DNA of 50,250 bases. It comes from Clostridia bacterium (GTDB taxonomy: Bacteria; Bacillota; Clostridia; Oscillospirales; Acutalibacteraceae). The DNA is taken from NCBI GenBank assembly GCA_017454815.1, contig JAFTCG010000039.1:1-50250 (forward strand), read 5' to 3'. The position numbers were made by a program, and so were the translations under genes. Below the pieces are notes generated by a model that had not been told where the DNA came from, did no database searches, and worked only from the letters and a program-made list of their open reading frames with translations. Of this stretch, positions 17,947-26,620 are shown piece by piece; position 1 is the stretch's first letter; each line of letters starts with the position of its first letter.

Positions 17947-18660
17947 TTATGCCGGATATTTTACTTTATAAGCAAAAGAGGCGTTGATATCTTTGAGAGT
18001 TACTTTGGAGAGCTTTGCTCCGTTGACGGAAACATAGAGATTGTATCCCCATTCGCCGCTTTCGATCTTGCCGGTCTGCGCGTTGATCTTCACGTTCTTT
18101 GCATAAGCTTTCTTGTAGTCAAGCTTTACGCTTCCCTCGGGGTATTCCGCAGGAAGTCCTATCGCCTGAACAGCTGTGGCAACGCCGTCGAGCACGTCAA
18201 CAACGTGGCCGACAGTTCCCTCTTTTTTCTTGCCGTATATACCGTCGGTCTGATCCTTGGGCGAAAGGTTAACGTAAATATAATTGCCGAGTTTGAAAGC
18301 TCTGGCGGAAGTCAAATCAGACGCTGTGAGGTTCTGGTATCCGCCCGTGATACCGTTGGTCGAAATGGAAGCGGCGGCAAGCGCGCTGTTGATCACCAGT
18401 TTAAATGAGTTGAGGGTCGAGGGAAGCTCAATTACAGATATAGTCTGCACACTTTTTCCGTCTGTAGCGGCGGCAGCCTTTTTGTAATAATCCACAACCT
18501 GTTCCTTTGACCAGAACAAGGGGTTGTCGGATACGGTCGAAACGGATGTTCCGCTGCCATTGAACGGGTCGTAGTCGGACGGGAGCACCTGAATAAAGAT
18601 CAGAATTGCCACCACGAAAGCCAGAAGCTTCGGGAAATACTGTTTCATGAAATCGAGCAT
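17947..18660 (-). CDS. Secreted or membrane-anchored protein of unknown function
   Basis: The 237-residue product starts with a hydrophobic helix (residues 9-26, KLLAFVVAILIFIQVLP) that acts as signal or membrane anchor. A Ser/Thr-rich stretch follows, then a globular region of alternating strands and helices: one helix with YYKKAAAATDGK, a possible beta core with GNYIYVNLSPKDQTDGI, and a C-terminal WGYNLYVSVNGAKLSKVTLKDINASFAYKVKY resembling paired beta strands. No family is recognised and there is no cysteine or sortase motif. AAAGGAGAG precedes the ATG and a consensus promoter stands 42 bases upstream, so it is probably well expressed and monocistronic. Confidence 0.72.
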   Translation of the reverse strand: MLDFMKQYFPKLLAFVVAILIFIQVLPSDYDPFNGSGTSVSTVSDNPLFWSKEQVVDYYKKAAAATDGKSVQTISVIELPSTLNSFKLVINSALAAASISTNGITGGYQNLTASDLTSARAFKLGNYIYVNLSPKDQTDGIYGKKKEGTVGHVVDVLDGVATAVQAIGLPAEYPEGSVKLDYKKAYAKNVKINAQTGKIESGEWGYNLYVSVNGAKLSKVTLKDINASFAYKVKYPA

Positions 18661-18701
18661 AATAATCTCTCCTTTGTCAAATAAATATTTCTTTGTCCAT
18701 A

Positions 18702-18730
18702 ATTCTACAACAAAACGGTTGATTTGTCAA
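18702..18730 (-). promoter_or_regulatory. SigA-type promoter of the orphan secreted protein
   Basis: On the minus strand: TTGACA (18725-18730), 17 bases, TAGAAT (18702-18707). Confidence 0.84.
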
Positions 18731-18829
18731 CAGCCAAAGGCTGGCATTAAATGGTAAAAACACATCTTTTTCAGAACACAGCCCGAAAGCTGTCATTGAT
18801 TCCGAGCTGTTTTTGTGATCTTGTGAGAA

Positions 18830-18859
18830 ATGCCGACCGCACCAAAGTACGATCGGCAT
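18830..18859 (-). terminator. Possible terminator after the giant dockerin protein gene
   Basis: ATGCCGA and TCGGCAT form a 7-bp stem with a 16-base loop, followed on the minus strand by TTTCTC. The stem is short and the T-run poor. The rest of the 18661-18947 gap holds only the promoter of the next gene and no further coding frame. Confidence 0.4.
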
Positions 18860-18947
18860 CATGTTGTTTATCGGCAATATCTGAAAAGAAGATGCTGTTT
18901 CAAATCCTATGCATCCTTTTCAGGGATCGCTTTTGCTGTTTTGCGCC

Positions 18948-21900
18948 TTATGACAATTCGTAGTTCGCCATGTAAAGAACGTAAGCAAGGTCGATCGAGT
19001 CGAGCCATCCGTCAGCGAATACGTCGAGCGCGAGCATTGTCGCATCATCTGCAGGATCTTCAAAGTTGTTTACAAGTTCTGTGATGATGGCTACGTCGAA
19101 GGAGTCAACGAATCCGTCGCCGTTTGCGTCGCCGCTGATGACTACCGTCAGGCTGTCAACGACCTCAGAGGTGGTCTTGTTGACAAGGCTGATGACGGTT
19201 CCCGTGCCGTAACCGTTTTCGACGGGCGTCACGACCACGTCAACGTTTCCGATCGAACCGAAGATCGCCGTAAGATCGTCCTCGGAAGCGATATCCTCAA
19301 GGCCGAACACGAAACCGTTTTCAATCGTTACTGCATCGGAATTGATCACGAATTCCGGAATAATACCGAGTTCTTCAAGGTCTGCAAGAGCGGCGTTGAA
19401 GACTGCGATCTTTTCAACCGCATCCTGGTCATCGACTACGGTGAGCGAATCAGCGCCTGCAACGATCGCTTCGAGGTCAGCGCGCGCCTGAGCGTATGCT
19501 GTCCAATAGTCTGCAATATACTTATTCTGCGCAAGAGTCGGCTGAGCTTCAAGAGCTTCGTTGACGTCGTTGAGCTTGCTGAACGGTTTGAGCTCAAGAG
19601 CTTCAAACGCATCGATGATCGCCTGAGTTGCAGTATCAACGTCGTCCTGCCTGTCATACGTTACGCCTGTCAAAGCTCTGCCGGCTTCAACAGCCTGTGC
19701 ATATGCGCTGTAGGATTCGGTTGTATACATCTGCGAATCATATTCCGGAGCATTGTTGAGGGCGATGAGAAGGTTGCTCACGTCAGCGCCTTCGATCACG
19801 AGATTTTCATATGCATAAACGAGAGCGTTGATGAGTTCATGAGCCTCTTCGTTGTCAAGCGCAGTCCAGCTTCCGCTCTTTTCGCTCGCGAACAGGTCGA
19901 GAGCGTCGTATGCTTCGTAGTATGCGTCAAGGGATTCGGCTACAGTGTGATCCTCGTCCTGCGGGAAGAGGTCGAGAGCCGCCCAAACTTCATCTTCATA
20001 CTCGAAGGGATTGATCTCGAGAGCCGCATATCTTGTTTTAAGAGTCTGTACACAATCCTGGATCGGAGCTATATCGTCCTTTGTTGCGATCGAAAGAAGA
20101 AGGTCTGCGGCTGCGTTGTAAGCCAACACATAAGCGCCGTAAGATGCTTGCGTGTAGCAGCTCGGGTCGTATTCAAGAGAGCAATTATCGATCGTCTTTG
20201 AAAGAGCCGATTTTTCAAGAGCTACATACGCGCTGTAGAAGCTGTTGATGAGTCCGAGCGCCTCGTCGTCGTCAAGGATCGTCTTGTCTTCGTTGAGGAA
20301 TGCATCGCACGCATCGTATGCTTCATAGTATGCGTCAAGCGCAGCAGCGTCATATTCTTCTTCATCGTCGAACATTGGGAATATTTCGCTGATCACGAAC
20401 AGGTCATCCAGGTAAGAGCAATCTTTGAGGGTGAGTCCGTCAATTGCGTCCACTATCGCCTGAGCCGCAGCGTTGATCCTTTCGTTGTCGGCGATCGTCA
20501 AACCGCCTTCGGCGAGAATCGACTGTGCCGCCGCAACGGCGTTGGTGTATGCAAGGTAGCTGGCTTCGGTGTACTCATTCTCGGTGTATTGTGGAGTGAG
20601 AAGGAGAGCCGCTTCGAGCGCAGATGTGTCGGAATCTTTAAGCACAAGAGCGTCGAACGCCGCATCGATATCCGCAACAGCTGCGTCAACGGCCGCCTGC
20701 TCTTTGATGGTGTAGTTCGCAGCGTTCGCAACTATCGCCTGGCCTGCCGCAAGTGCATCTGCATAAACCTCATAGGATTCATCCGTGTAGAAGCTTGTAT
20801 CAAAAGCGGTCTGCCTTGCAAGAGCAGCGTTAAGCGCTGTGAAGATCGCAGGAGCATTTTCGTCGTAGATCATGACTGTGTTGGTTGCGCCCGCAACGTC
20901 AACCGTCTGACCGAACGGGATGATGTTGGTGTCAACGTTGCCCGTTGTATAACGTCCGACATAGAGCTTTCCGCCCTTGTTGTCGGCTGTCTTGAGGAAT
21001 GCCGAGTCGACCCAGATCCTTGAGGAAAGCGGATCGTTTCCGACCGTAAGGGTTTCCTTGACCTTGAGCCGGAACGACGCAATAACGAGTTCGGGATCAA
21101 GCGTTACAGCTTCGCCGCCCTTATCGGACGAGGGAGCTACAGTGATGTAAGCATAGTTCCAGGCTGCCTTGTCACTGCTCGAATAAGAAGCGGGATAACC
21201 CTTGTCGGGGCTGTTCGTGTTGCCGCCTACGGTCGAGCCGTTGATATAGGCGTTATCGCCGAACGTGTAAGCCGCCGAGCCGCTTCCTACGATGTCATAG
21301 TAAGCCGAATTGTAGAGGACCGGGATGGCGCTGGCTGCCGCCGGATAATCGGTCTTCATGCTAACTGTCACGGTGACAACGTCGCCGGGATATGTTATGT
21401 TCTTGTCGGTCGTTACGCTGATCCTCGCATGGTTGATGGATTCGGCAAACGTGAACGATGCATATTTCGCGACAACCGCTTCTGCAAGCGCGTGGATCTC
21501 CGCTGTCTGAATAATGTTGTAGCTTCTGTCGATGCCGGCAACAAACGCTTCGAAGTCCGCCGCGCTCTGAGCGCTGACTTCATAGTAGTCGCCGTTTGTC
21601 TGGAGAACGCCGTCTCTTATCATCTGACGTCCGGTGGCTATCGCGGCATCAACTTCGCTGTAGTCGCCGGGAAGATATTCAAGGTCGTTAACGGCCTGAT
21701 TTATCGCCTCAACGTAACCGTCGACGGTCGCCTGGTTTCTGGCTTTAAGAGTCCAATCAACCGAGTTGACCGCCGAATTGAGGACGTCGATCGATTCCTG
21801 AGTGTAATAGATGTCAAGATCGGACGGGATCGAAACGATAGCTCTGCGAAGCAGTGTGTAATCCGCATCGGCTTCAACGAGGTTAAGGATAGCTTCGTTG

Positions 21901-24881
21901 ATCTCATAAGCATATGTTACAACGTCCGCCTGCCTTTCCTTGTTGAGATCCCAGTTAACGGAGTTGATGACTTCTTCAACAGCCTGAACGGACTGACGTG
22001 TGTAGTAGTTCTTGTTGAGAGCTTCAAATCTTGCGATCGAAGCGTTAACTCTCGAATAGTCAGCCGGTCCGGGAACAAGCTGATCGATGGCATCATAAAT
22101 CGCATTGGCGTATGCGTCAACGGTAGCCTGTTCTGCGGGGATGAGGTTCCAGTTGACCGAGTTGATAGCATTCTGCACGCCGGAGAAGTCGGCATAGTAG
22201 GTTTCATCAAGTGCATTAGCTCTTTGTATAGCGGCTTCAACTCTTGTGTAGTCGGCTGTCTTAAACTGAACGTTGTTGATAGCGTTGTTGATGCGCTGAG
22301 CCCATCCGTCGACTTCATTCTGACGGTCGGCCTTGTAATATGGTTTGTCGTTGATGATCGATTCAATGATCGTGTCGACAGCGCTGATGCTCTCCGCCGT
22401 CATATTATCTCTCTTGTATGAATCGGACATGTTCTGCCAATTGGCTATAGCAGCGTCAACGGCTGTGAAGTCGGCGCTGTCCATCACAAGAGCGTCAAGG
22501 GCGGCGTCAAGTTCGCTGACATATCCGTCGATTTTAGACTGCTGGAAGATGTCGAACGTTGAATAGTTCGAATTGTTTATCTTATTGACAACCCTGAGAA
22601 CTTCGGCGTAGGAATCGGCTCCCTCGTTCTGATAGTAAGCGCTGTTGAGGGCTGCCGCCCGGGCAAGAAGTGCTTCAAGCTCGGTCAAATCTGCGCCCTT
22701 CGGAATAAGTCCGTCGATCGCTGCGCGAAGAGCGGCGGCGTCGGCGTCAACAATATCCTGCTGGGTGATCTTGAGGTTTGAGTGCTTGTTGACGTTCTTC
22801 AAAACGGCAATTACCGTGTTGTAGTTCGTGTAATTCGACCTCTTAAGGCTATCGGCCTCCGCCTTGAGGATGTTGATCTGGGTGTAATCGGCAGGTCTTA
22901 AGGTAAGGCTTGCGATAGCGTCGTTGATATTCTTTTCGTACTGAGCGATGGTATCCTGATCGGCTTTCGTCAGGTCATATCTTACAGCGGCGACTGCCGT
23001 CGCAAGGTCAGTCGTGTTGACGTAGATCGAAGAGCCGTCATCAAGGGTCTGGCTGAGATATCCGTTAGCCCTTTCAACCGCCGCATTGAGCGAGGTGTAG
23101 TCGGCGGGAAGGACGCGAAGCGCGTCATAAGCCGCGATCAAAGCATCGGTCCACAGATCAACCTGAGGCTGGTAGAGGATGTGGCAGCTTTCGTTGACTG
23201 CGTCAAGAGCATCTGTGAGAGCCGCATAATCTGCCTCGTAGAACCAGTGCTCACCGTACTGCTGATAGAAGGACGTTTCCTGAGCTATTGCCTCGTCGGC
23301 AAGATCTTTGTATTCGTTGTATACTGAATAATCCGCTTTTTTGAATTGGAGGGCATCGTATGCATTGACCAAAGCAGTGCAGGCAGCGTTGATCTGATCC
23401 TGAGTTGTGCGCGGATTGAGAAGAACGCCCATAGCGTCTCTCATCGCCAGGTTGTAATCTCTCCAGCCGTTCTTGAACTGCCACTGCTGAGGGTTAACAC
23501 CCTTGTTCATGCAGTTGAATACGTTCGTCGGATCGTTGTCGTTTTCGTACAAAGTTCCTGCAAGTATGTTATTTACAGTGTCTCTCAAATCGCCTTTGTC
23601 GAAAGTATGGATAGTAACTCCGATCTGTCCTCCGACCAGGATCTTGATGGAGCTGTTCTCTGCAAAGCACAGGGACTGTGTGGTAATTGTATAGCTGCTT
23701 CCGTCAGCGGGAACACCGGACTGGGTGATGTAGTCGATCCTCTCGCTTTGAGAATCAACCCAGCCGCCGCCCTGGAGCTGCACATATCCGTTCCAGGGGA
23801 AGTAGGCATTACCGCTCGATGAAGAGCTGAGGCCTCCGCAGTCGACGCTGATCTGCTGTGCGCCCTTGTTCAGACCGTAGTCGCCGATCAAGCCGGAAAC
23901 GATGTTGTTTGTCGCAACCTTGAGGTTCAGCTGGGAAAGGTTTGAAGTAACGGAAGTATCAACGTAAACGTCGGCGCGCGGAACAACATAGTCGTTAGTA
24001 GCGAATCCGTGCGTGATAGACGTACCGGCCGACGTGAGATTTTTAAACGAACCTACAAGGTGGTAGTTTTCATCGGTCGTCCTTCCGATACCCTTGCTTC
24101 CGATATTATAGCTCATCCTGCAAAGCTCCCAATCGTTCTCGGTGAAGGTCGGAACAGAATAGAACGTATTGTTTCCAAGGAACACGGATGTGAAATCAAG
24201 AGCATACTTTTTGCTGTCTCTCAAATAGTTCTGGATCTCATCCATGTTGAGTCCCTGAAGGGCGAGATACGCAGCCAAAGGATCGCTCAGGTCGATGCTC
24301 GCAAGACCGTCGCAGGTCTTGGCGGTACGTCCGATGTAAATACCGGAAGGCTGAGCAGCCTCTCTGACATAGGAATACGCCTTGTTGACATAGTTCTTGT
24401 CATTGAACGGATAGGTGATGGAGAACTCGAGGATATCCCCCGTTGCAGTACCGTTGACTATAGTCCAGACGTACTGCTTTCCTGTTTCTCCGTAATCCGT
24501 GACCGCAGGAGTTGTGAAAACGACGTTCTTACCGCCGCTCGTGCAGGAGATCTGCGGAACGGTGCTCGGCTCGTTGATGAATCTTGCCGTGATCGCCGTC
24601 ATGGACGCGGTCTCGCCGTAATACGAGTTTCCTGCCTTGGCGACGATTCCCGAAGGAGTTGCGGCAACGATCGCCGATCCGGGCGAGCCGGAGCCCTCTC
24701 CGGCTGAGATCCAGGTGGTCTCCGAACAGGTTACGGATACGCCGGGGTCGGGGCTTGCCAAATATGATTGGGCTTCTTCTTCGGCAGCAGCTGTCATAGC
24801 CGGCAACACAACAGGAAACGCCGACATGAGAAGAGCTACAGCGAGAAGAATGCTCAAAATTCTACTTCTCTTTTTCGTCAT
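18948..24881 (-). CDS. Giant secreted FIVAR-like repeat protein with cohesin-like domain and dockerin
   Basis: The product has about 1977 residues. A signal peptide (MTKKRSRILSILLAVALLMSAFPVVLPAMTAAAEEE) is followed by a beta-rich N-terminal region of about 400 residues that I do not recognise. About ten helical modules of 65-75 residues come next (430-1145), marked by recurrent AxxxADYxxVxAAI joints and YYT...VNWxL...QATVDxYAxAI cores, as in FIVAR repeats. A beta domain (about 1147-1300, ISVTTDKNITYPGDVVTVTVSM onward) resembles cohesins. Seven more acidic modules, a pre-dockerin module and a C-terminal dockerin (GDANGDGFVDSFD near 1915) complete it. GGAGGTAA fixes the start at 24881. It is probably a stalk or scaffold on the cell surface; the ligand is unknown. 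Confidence 0.85.
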   Translation of the reverse strand: MTKKRSRILSILLAVALLMSAFPVVLPAMTAAAEEEAQSYLASPDPGVSVTCSETTWISAGEGSGSPGSAIVAATPSGIVAKAGNSYYGETASMTAITARFINEPSTVPQISCTSGGKNVVFTTPAVTDYGETGKQYVWTIVNGTATGDILEFSITYPFNDKNYVNKAYSYVREAAQPSGIYIGRTAKTCDGLASIDLSDPLAAYLALQGLNMDEIQNYLRDSKKYALDFTSVFLGNNTFYSVPTFTENDWELCRMSYNIGSKGIGRTTDENYHLVGSFKNLTSAGTSITHGFATNDYVVPRADVYVDTSVTSNLSQLNLKVATNNIVSGLIGDYGLNKGAQQISVDCGGLSSSSSGNAYFPWNGYVQLQGGGWVDSQSERIDYITQSGVPADGSSYTITTQSLCFAENSSIKILVGGQIGVTIHTFDKGDLRDTVNNILAGTLYENDNDPTNVFNCMNKGVNPQQWQFKNGWRDYNLAMRDAMGVLLNPRTTQDQINAACTALVNAYDALQFKKADYSVYNEYKDLADEAIAQETSFYQQYGEHWFYEADYAALTDALDAVNESCHILYQPQVDLWTDALIAAYDALRVLPADYTSLNAAVERANGYLSQTLDDGSSIYVNTTDLATAVAAVRYDLTKADQDTIAQYEKNINDAIASLTLRPADYTQINILKAEADSLKRSNYTNYNTVIAVLKNVNKHSNLKITQQDIVDADAAALRAAIDGLIPKGADLTELEALLARAAALNSAYYQNEGADSYAEVLRVVNKINNSNYSTFDIFQQSKIDGYVSELDAALDALVMDSADFTAVDAAIANWQNMSDSYKRDNMTAESISAVDTIIESIINDKPYYKADRQNEVDGWAQRINNAINNVQFKTADYTRVEAAIQRANALDETYYADFSGVQNAINSVNWNLIPAEQATVDAYANAIYDAIDQLVPGPADYSRVNASIARFEALNKNYYTRQSVQAVEEVINSVNWDLNKERQADVVTYAYEINEAILNLVEADADYTLLRRAIVSIPSDLDIYYTQESIDVLNSAVNSVDWTLKARNQATVDGYVEAINQAVNDLEYLPGDYSEVDAAIATGRQMIRDGVLQTNGDYYEVSAQSAADFEAFVAGIDRSYNIIQTAEIHALAEAVVAKYASFTFAESINHARISVTTDKNITYPGDVVTVTVSMKTDYPAAASAIPVLYNSAYYDIVGSGSAAYTFGDNAYINGSTVGGNTNSPDKGYPASYSSSDKAAWNYAYITVAPSSDKGGEAVTLDPELVIASFRLKVKETLTVGNDPLSSRIWVDSAFLKTADNKGGKLYVGRYTTGNVDTNIIPFGQTVDVAGATNTVMIYDENAPAIFTALNAALARQTAFDTSFYTDESYEVYADALAAGQAIVANAANYTIKEQAAVDAAVADIDAAFDALVLKDSDTSALEAALLLTPQYTENEYTEASYLAYTNAVAAAQSILAEGGLTIADNERINAAAQAIVDAIDGLTLKDCSYLDDLFVISEIFPMFDDEEEYDAAALDAYYEAYDACDAFLNEDKTILDDDEALGLINSFYSAYVALEKSALSKTIDNCSLEYDPSCYTQASYGAYVLAYNAAADLLLSIATKDDIAPIQDCVQTLKTRYAALEINPFEYEDEVWAALDLFPQDEDHTVAESLDAYYEAYDALDLFASEKSGSWTALDNEEAHELINALVYAYENLVIEGADVSNLLIALNNAPEYDSQMYTTESYSAYAQAVEAGRALTGVTYDRQDDVDTATQAIIDAFEALELKPFSKLNDVNEALEAQPTLAQNKYIADYWTAYAQARADLEAIVAGADSLTVVDDQDAVEKIAVFNAALADLEELGIIPEFVINSDAVTIENGFVFGLEDIASEDDLTAIFGSIGNVDVVVTPVENGYGTGTVISLVNKTTSEVVDSLTVVISGDANGDGFVDSFDVAIITELVNNFEDPADDATMLALDVFADGWLDSIDLAYVLYMANYELS
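19380..20855 (-). repeat. Second block of FIVAR-like modules (about seven)
   Basis: Helical modules with recurrent Y(T)xxSYxAYxxAxxAAxxLL and xAIxDAFxALxLK patterns. They are shorter, more divergent and much more acidic than block one (for example MFDDEEEYDAAALDAYYEAYDACDAF). Boundaries are approximate, read from the translated pattern. Confidence 0.6.
20985..21440 (-). other. Cohesin-like beta domain inside the giant protein
   Basis: The encoded segment starts ARISVTTDKNITYPGDVVTVTVSMKT and continues with a VLYNSAYYDIVGSG strand pair and a late PELVIASFRLKVKETLTVG strand. The PGDxVTVxVS start, an early 'xxYN/DxxxxDIVG' strand and a later 'xxIASFRLKV' strand are the features of cohesin/CBM-like jelly-roll domains. 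It separates the two helical repeat blocks. Classification is inference. Confidence 0.5.
21445..23590 (-). repeat. First block of FIVAR-like modules (about ten)
   Basis: Units of 65-75 residues begin with ADY/ADF/GDY/ADL (nine such joints can be counted: KADY, PADY, PADY, GADL, SADF, TADY, PADY, DADY, PGDY) and most contain a tyrosine pair and an I/VNSVNWxL-type helix. Three adjacent units are most alike (about 21700-22280), suggesting recent internal duplication. Confidence 0.65.
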
Positions 24882-24927
24882 AGCTATTACCTCCAATTTA
24901 ACGAATTAGATACTTATACCCACTAAT

Positions 24928-24956
24928 ACTATATCACATGATTGTTGCATTGTCAA
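24928..24956 (-). promoter_or_regulatory. SigA-type promoter of the giant dockerin protein
   Basis: On the minus strand: TTGACA (24951-24956), 17 bases, TATAGT (24928-24933). It lies 46 bases before the start at 24881. The stretch 24957-25100 upstream shows no gene. Confidence 0.86.
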
Positions 24957-25100
24957 TAAAAAATGCAACAAAAAAACTAATTTTTAGGTAAATAATCACC
25001 CAATATTTGTTCGCTGCCGGCAGTTTACGGATCTATGGATCAGCGGTCTGTTTTTTTGAAAAAAACGGCGGCGGATTTGACGGAAAATATTTTGCCCGAA

Positions 25101-25134
25101 AAGAAAAATCTCCCCGTCCGGGAAGGACAGGGAG
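25101..25134 (-). terminator. Terminator after trkH
   Basis: A 10-bp stem (one G-U pair), CTCCCTGTCC with GGACGGGGAG, and a 5-base loop, followed by ATTTTTCTT on the minus strand. It closes the licD-trkA-trkH unit. Confidence 0.85.
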
Positions 25135-25165
25135 CGCAAAATCTTACTTGTAATTATGCTCGTTA

Positions 25166-26608
25166 TCAATGCCTGATGGGCTTTTTCCAGGTCGAGAACA
25201 GAAACAGGACGATAATCGGATAAATCTCCAGCCTACCGATAAGCATATCGAGAATAAATACCACCTTCGACAGCGGAGAATATGAGCTGAAAGTCGTTAA
25301 TCCTCCGAGCGTGGGTCCGACGTTGTTGATACAGCTTGCGACAGCGGAAAACGACTTCGTCAGGTCGTTGCCGTCGGCGCTGACTATCAGGAAGGACGCA
25401 ATAAAGATCATCAGGTAAATCGTCACGAAAGTCGTAACGCCGTAGACGGTTTCATCCGAGAGCGATTCGCCGTCGACCTTGACGGTGGTGACGGACGAGG
25501 GATAGATGATTTTTTTGAGCGATCGCTTGGCGTTTTTGGCGATAATGATCACCCTCGAGATCTTCAACCCGCCCGCGGTGGAGCCTGCGCATCCGCCGAA
25601 GAACATCAGCGCAAGCAGGATATGCTGCGACAGCTTCGGCCATTCGTTGACGTCAACGGTCGTGAAGCCGGTTGTTGAAATGATCGAGGAGATCCAGAAA
25701 AGAGCGTTCCTCGAAGATTCGCCGAAAGTTGGATAAAGGCGCCTGATGTTGAAAACGATGACGAGGAAGCTCAAAAATACTATTGCAAAAAACGTCCGCA
25801 GTTCCTCGCTTTTCAGAGCGCGTTTTGTCTGCCTGACGACTATGAGATAGAAAATGTTGAAGTTAAGGCTGAACAAAAGCATGAAAACAATGCACACGAT
25901 CTCCGTGTAAAGGCTGTGGTATGCGCCTATGCTCGCATTGTACGAGCAAAATCCTCCTGTGCCGGCGGTCGAAAAAGCGATGGTGACGCTGTCAAAAAGC
26001 GAATTGCCACCCAGCTTCAGCAGCAGCGCTTCAATTAGCGTGAGAACGATGTATATCGCATAAAGTATCCTGGAATTGACTTTCGTCTTCGCAACGAGTT
26101 TTCCCGTGATCGGGCCGGGGACCTCCGCTTTGAGGATATGCATGGAGTTGTTGTCGTTGCCCGAGACCAGCGCAAGGACAAAAACAAGTATTCCCATGCC
26201 GCCTATCCAATGGGTGAAGCAACGCCAGAAGTTTATGCTTTTGGGCAATATCTCAACGTTGTCGACGACGGATGCGCCCGTGGTGGTGAAGCCCGAAACG
26301 GTTTCAAAAAGGCAATCCAGGTAGCTTCTTGCGTGAGTTCCGAGGTACATCGGGAGCGCTCCGATGATCGACATTATTATCCATGAAAAAGCAACTATCA
26401 GCAGACCTTCTCTCGCAAAAGTCTGCTTCTTACGCACCGGCAGGAGCGTAAACGCCGCCGCCAGCGCCGCCGTTATCACGATCGTGACGCAAAAGGCGAA
26501 GACTGTGTTCTCTTCCTTCACGATCGCGATCGCCAGCGGGAGCAAAAGCAAAATCGATTCAACCTTCAGGATCTGCCCGACGGTGTGAAACACAACTCGA
26601 TAATTCAT
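25166..26608 (-). CDS. trkH: Potassium uptake channel subunit TrkH
   Basis: The 480-residue integral membrane protein belongs to the TrkH/KtrB superfamily. The four pore-loop filters are recognisable: ETVSGFTTTGAS (near residue 92), STAGTGGFCSY (near 217), ISSIISTTGFTTVDVNEW (near 307) and INNVGPTLGG (near 426). Each carries the glycine that lines the K+ filter. Hydrophobic helices flank every loop, giving about ten membrane segments. GGAAAT-type ribosome site before ATG. It lies 12 bases after trkA, its cytoplasmic gating partner, so the two form one K+ uptake system. Confidence 0.95.
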   Translation of the reverse strand: MNYRVVFHTVGQILKVESILLLLPLAIAIVKEENTVFAFCVTIVITAALAAAFTLLPVRKKQTFAREGLLIVAFSWIIMSIIGALPMYLGTHARSYLDCLFETVSGFTTTGASVVDNVEILPKSINFWRCFTHWIGGMGILVFVLALVSGNDNNSMHILKAEVPGPITGKLVAKTKVNSRILYAIYIVLTLIEALLLKLGGNSLFDSVTIAFSTAGTGGFCSYNASIGAYHSLYTEIVCIVFMLLFSLNFNIFYLIVVRQTKRALKSEELRTFFAIVFLSFLVIVFNIRRLYPTFGESSRNALFWISSIISTTGFTTVDVNEWPKLSQHILLALMFFGGCAGSTAGGLKISRVIIIAKNAKRSLKKIIYPSSVTTVKVDGESLSDETVYGVTTFVTIYLMIFIASFLIVSADGNDLTKSFSAVASCINNVGPTLGGLTTFSSYSPLSKVVFILDMLIGRLEIYPIIVLFLFSTWKKPIRH

Positions 26609-26620
26609 ACTGTATTTCCT

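Noticed and set aside
24957..25100. Coding frame in the gap between the giant protein promoter and the trkH terminator (for example plus strand 25035-25223)
   Set aside because: The frame runs through the trkH terminator and into trkH on the opposite strand and lacks a ribosome site.
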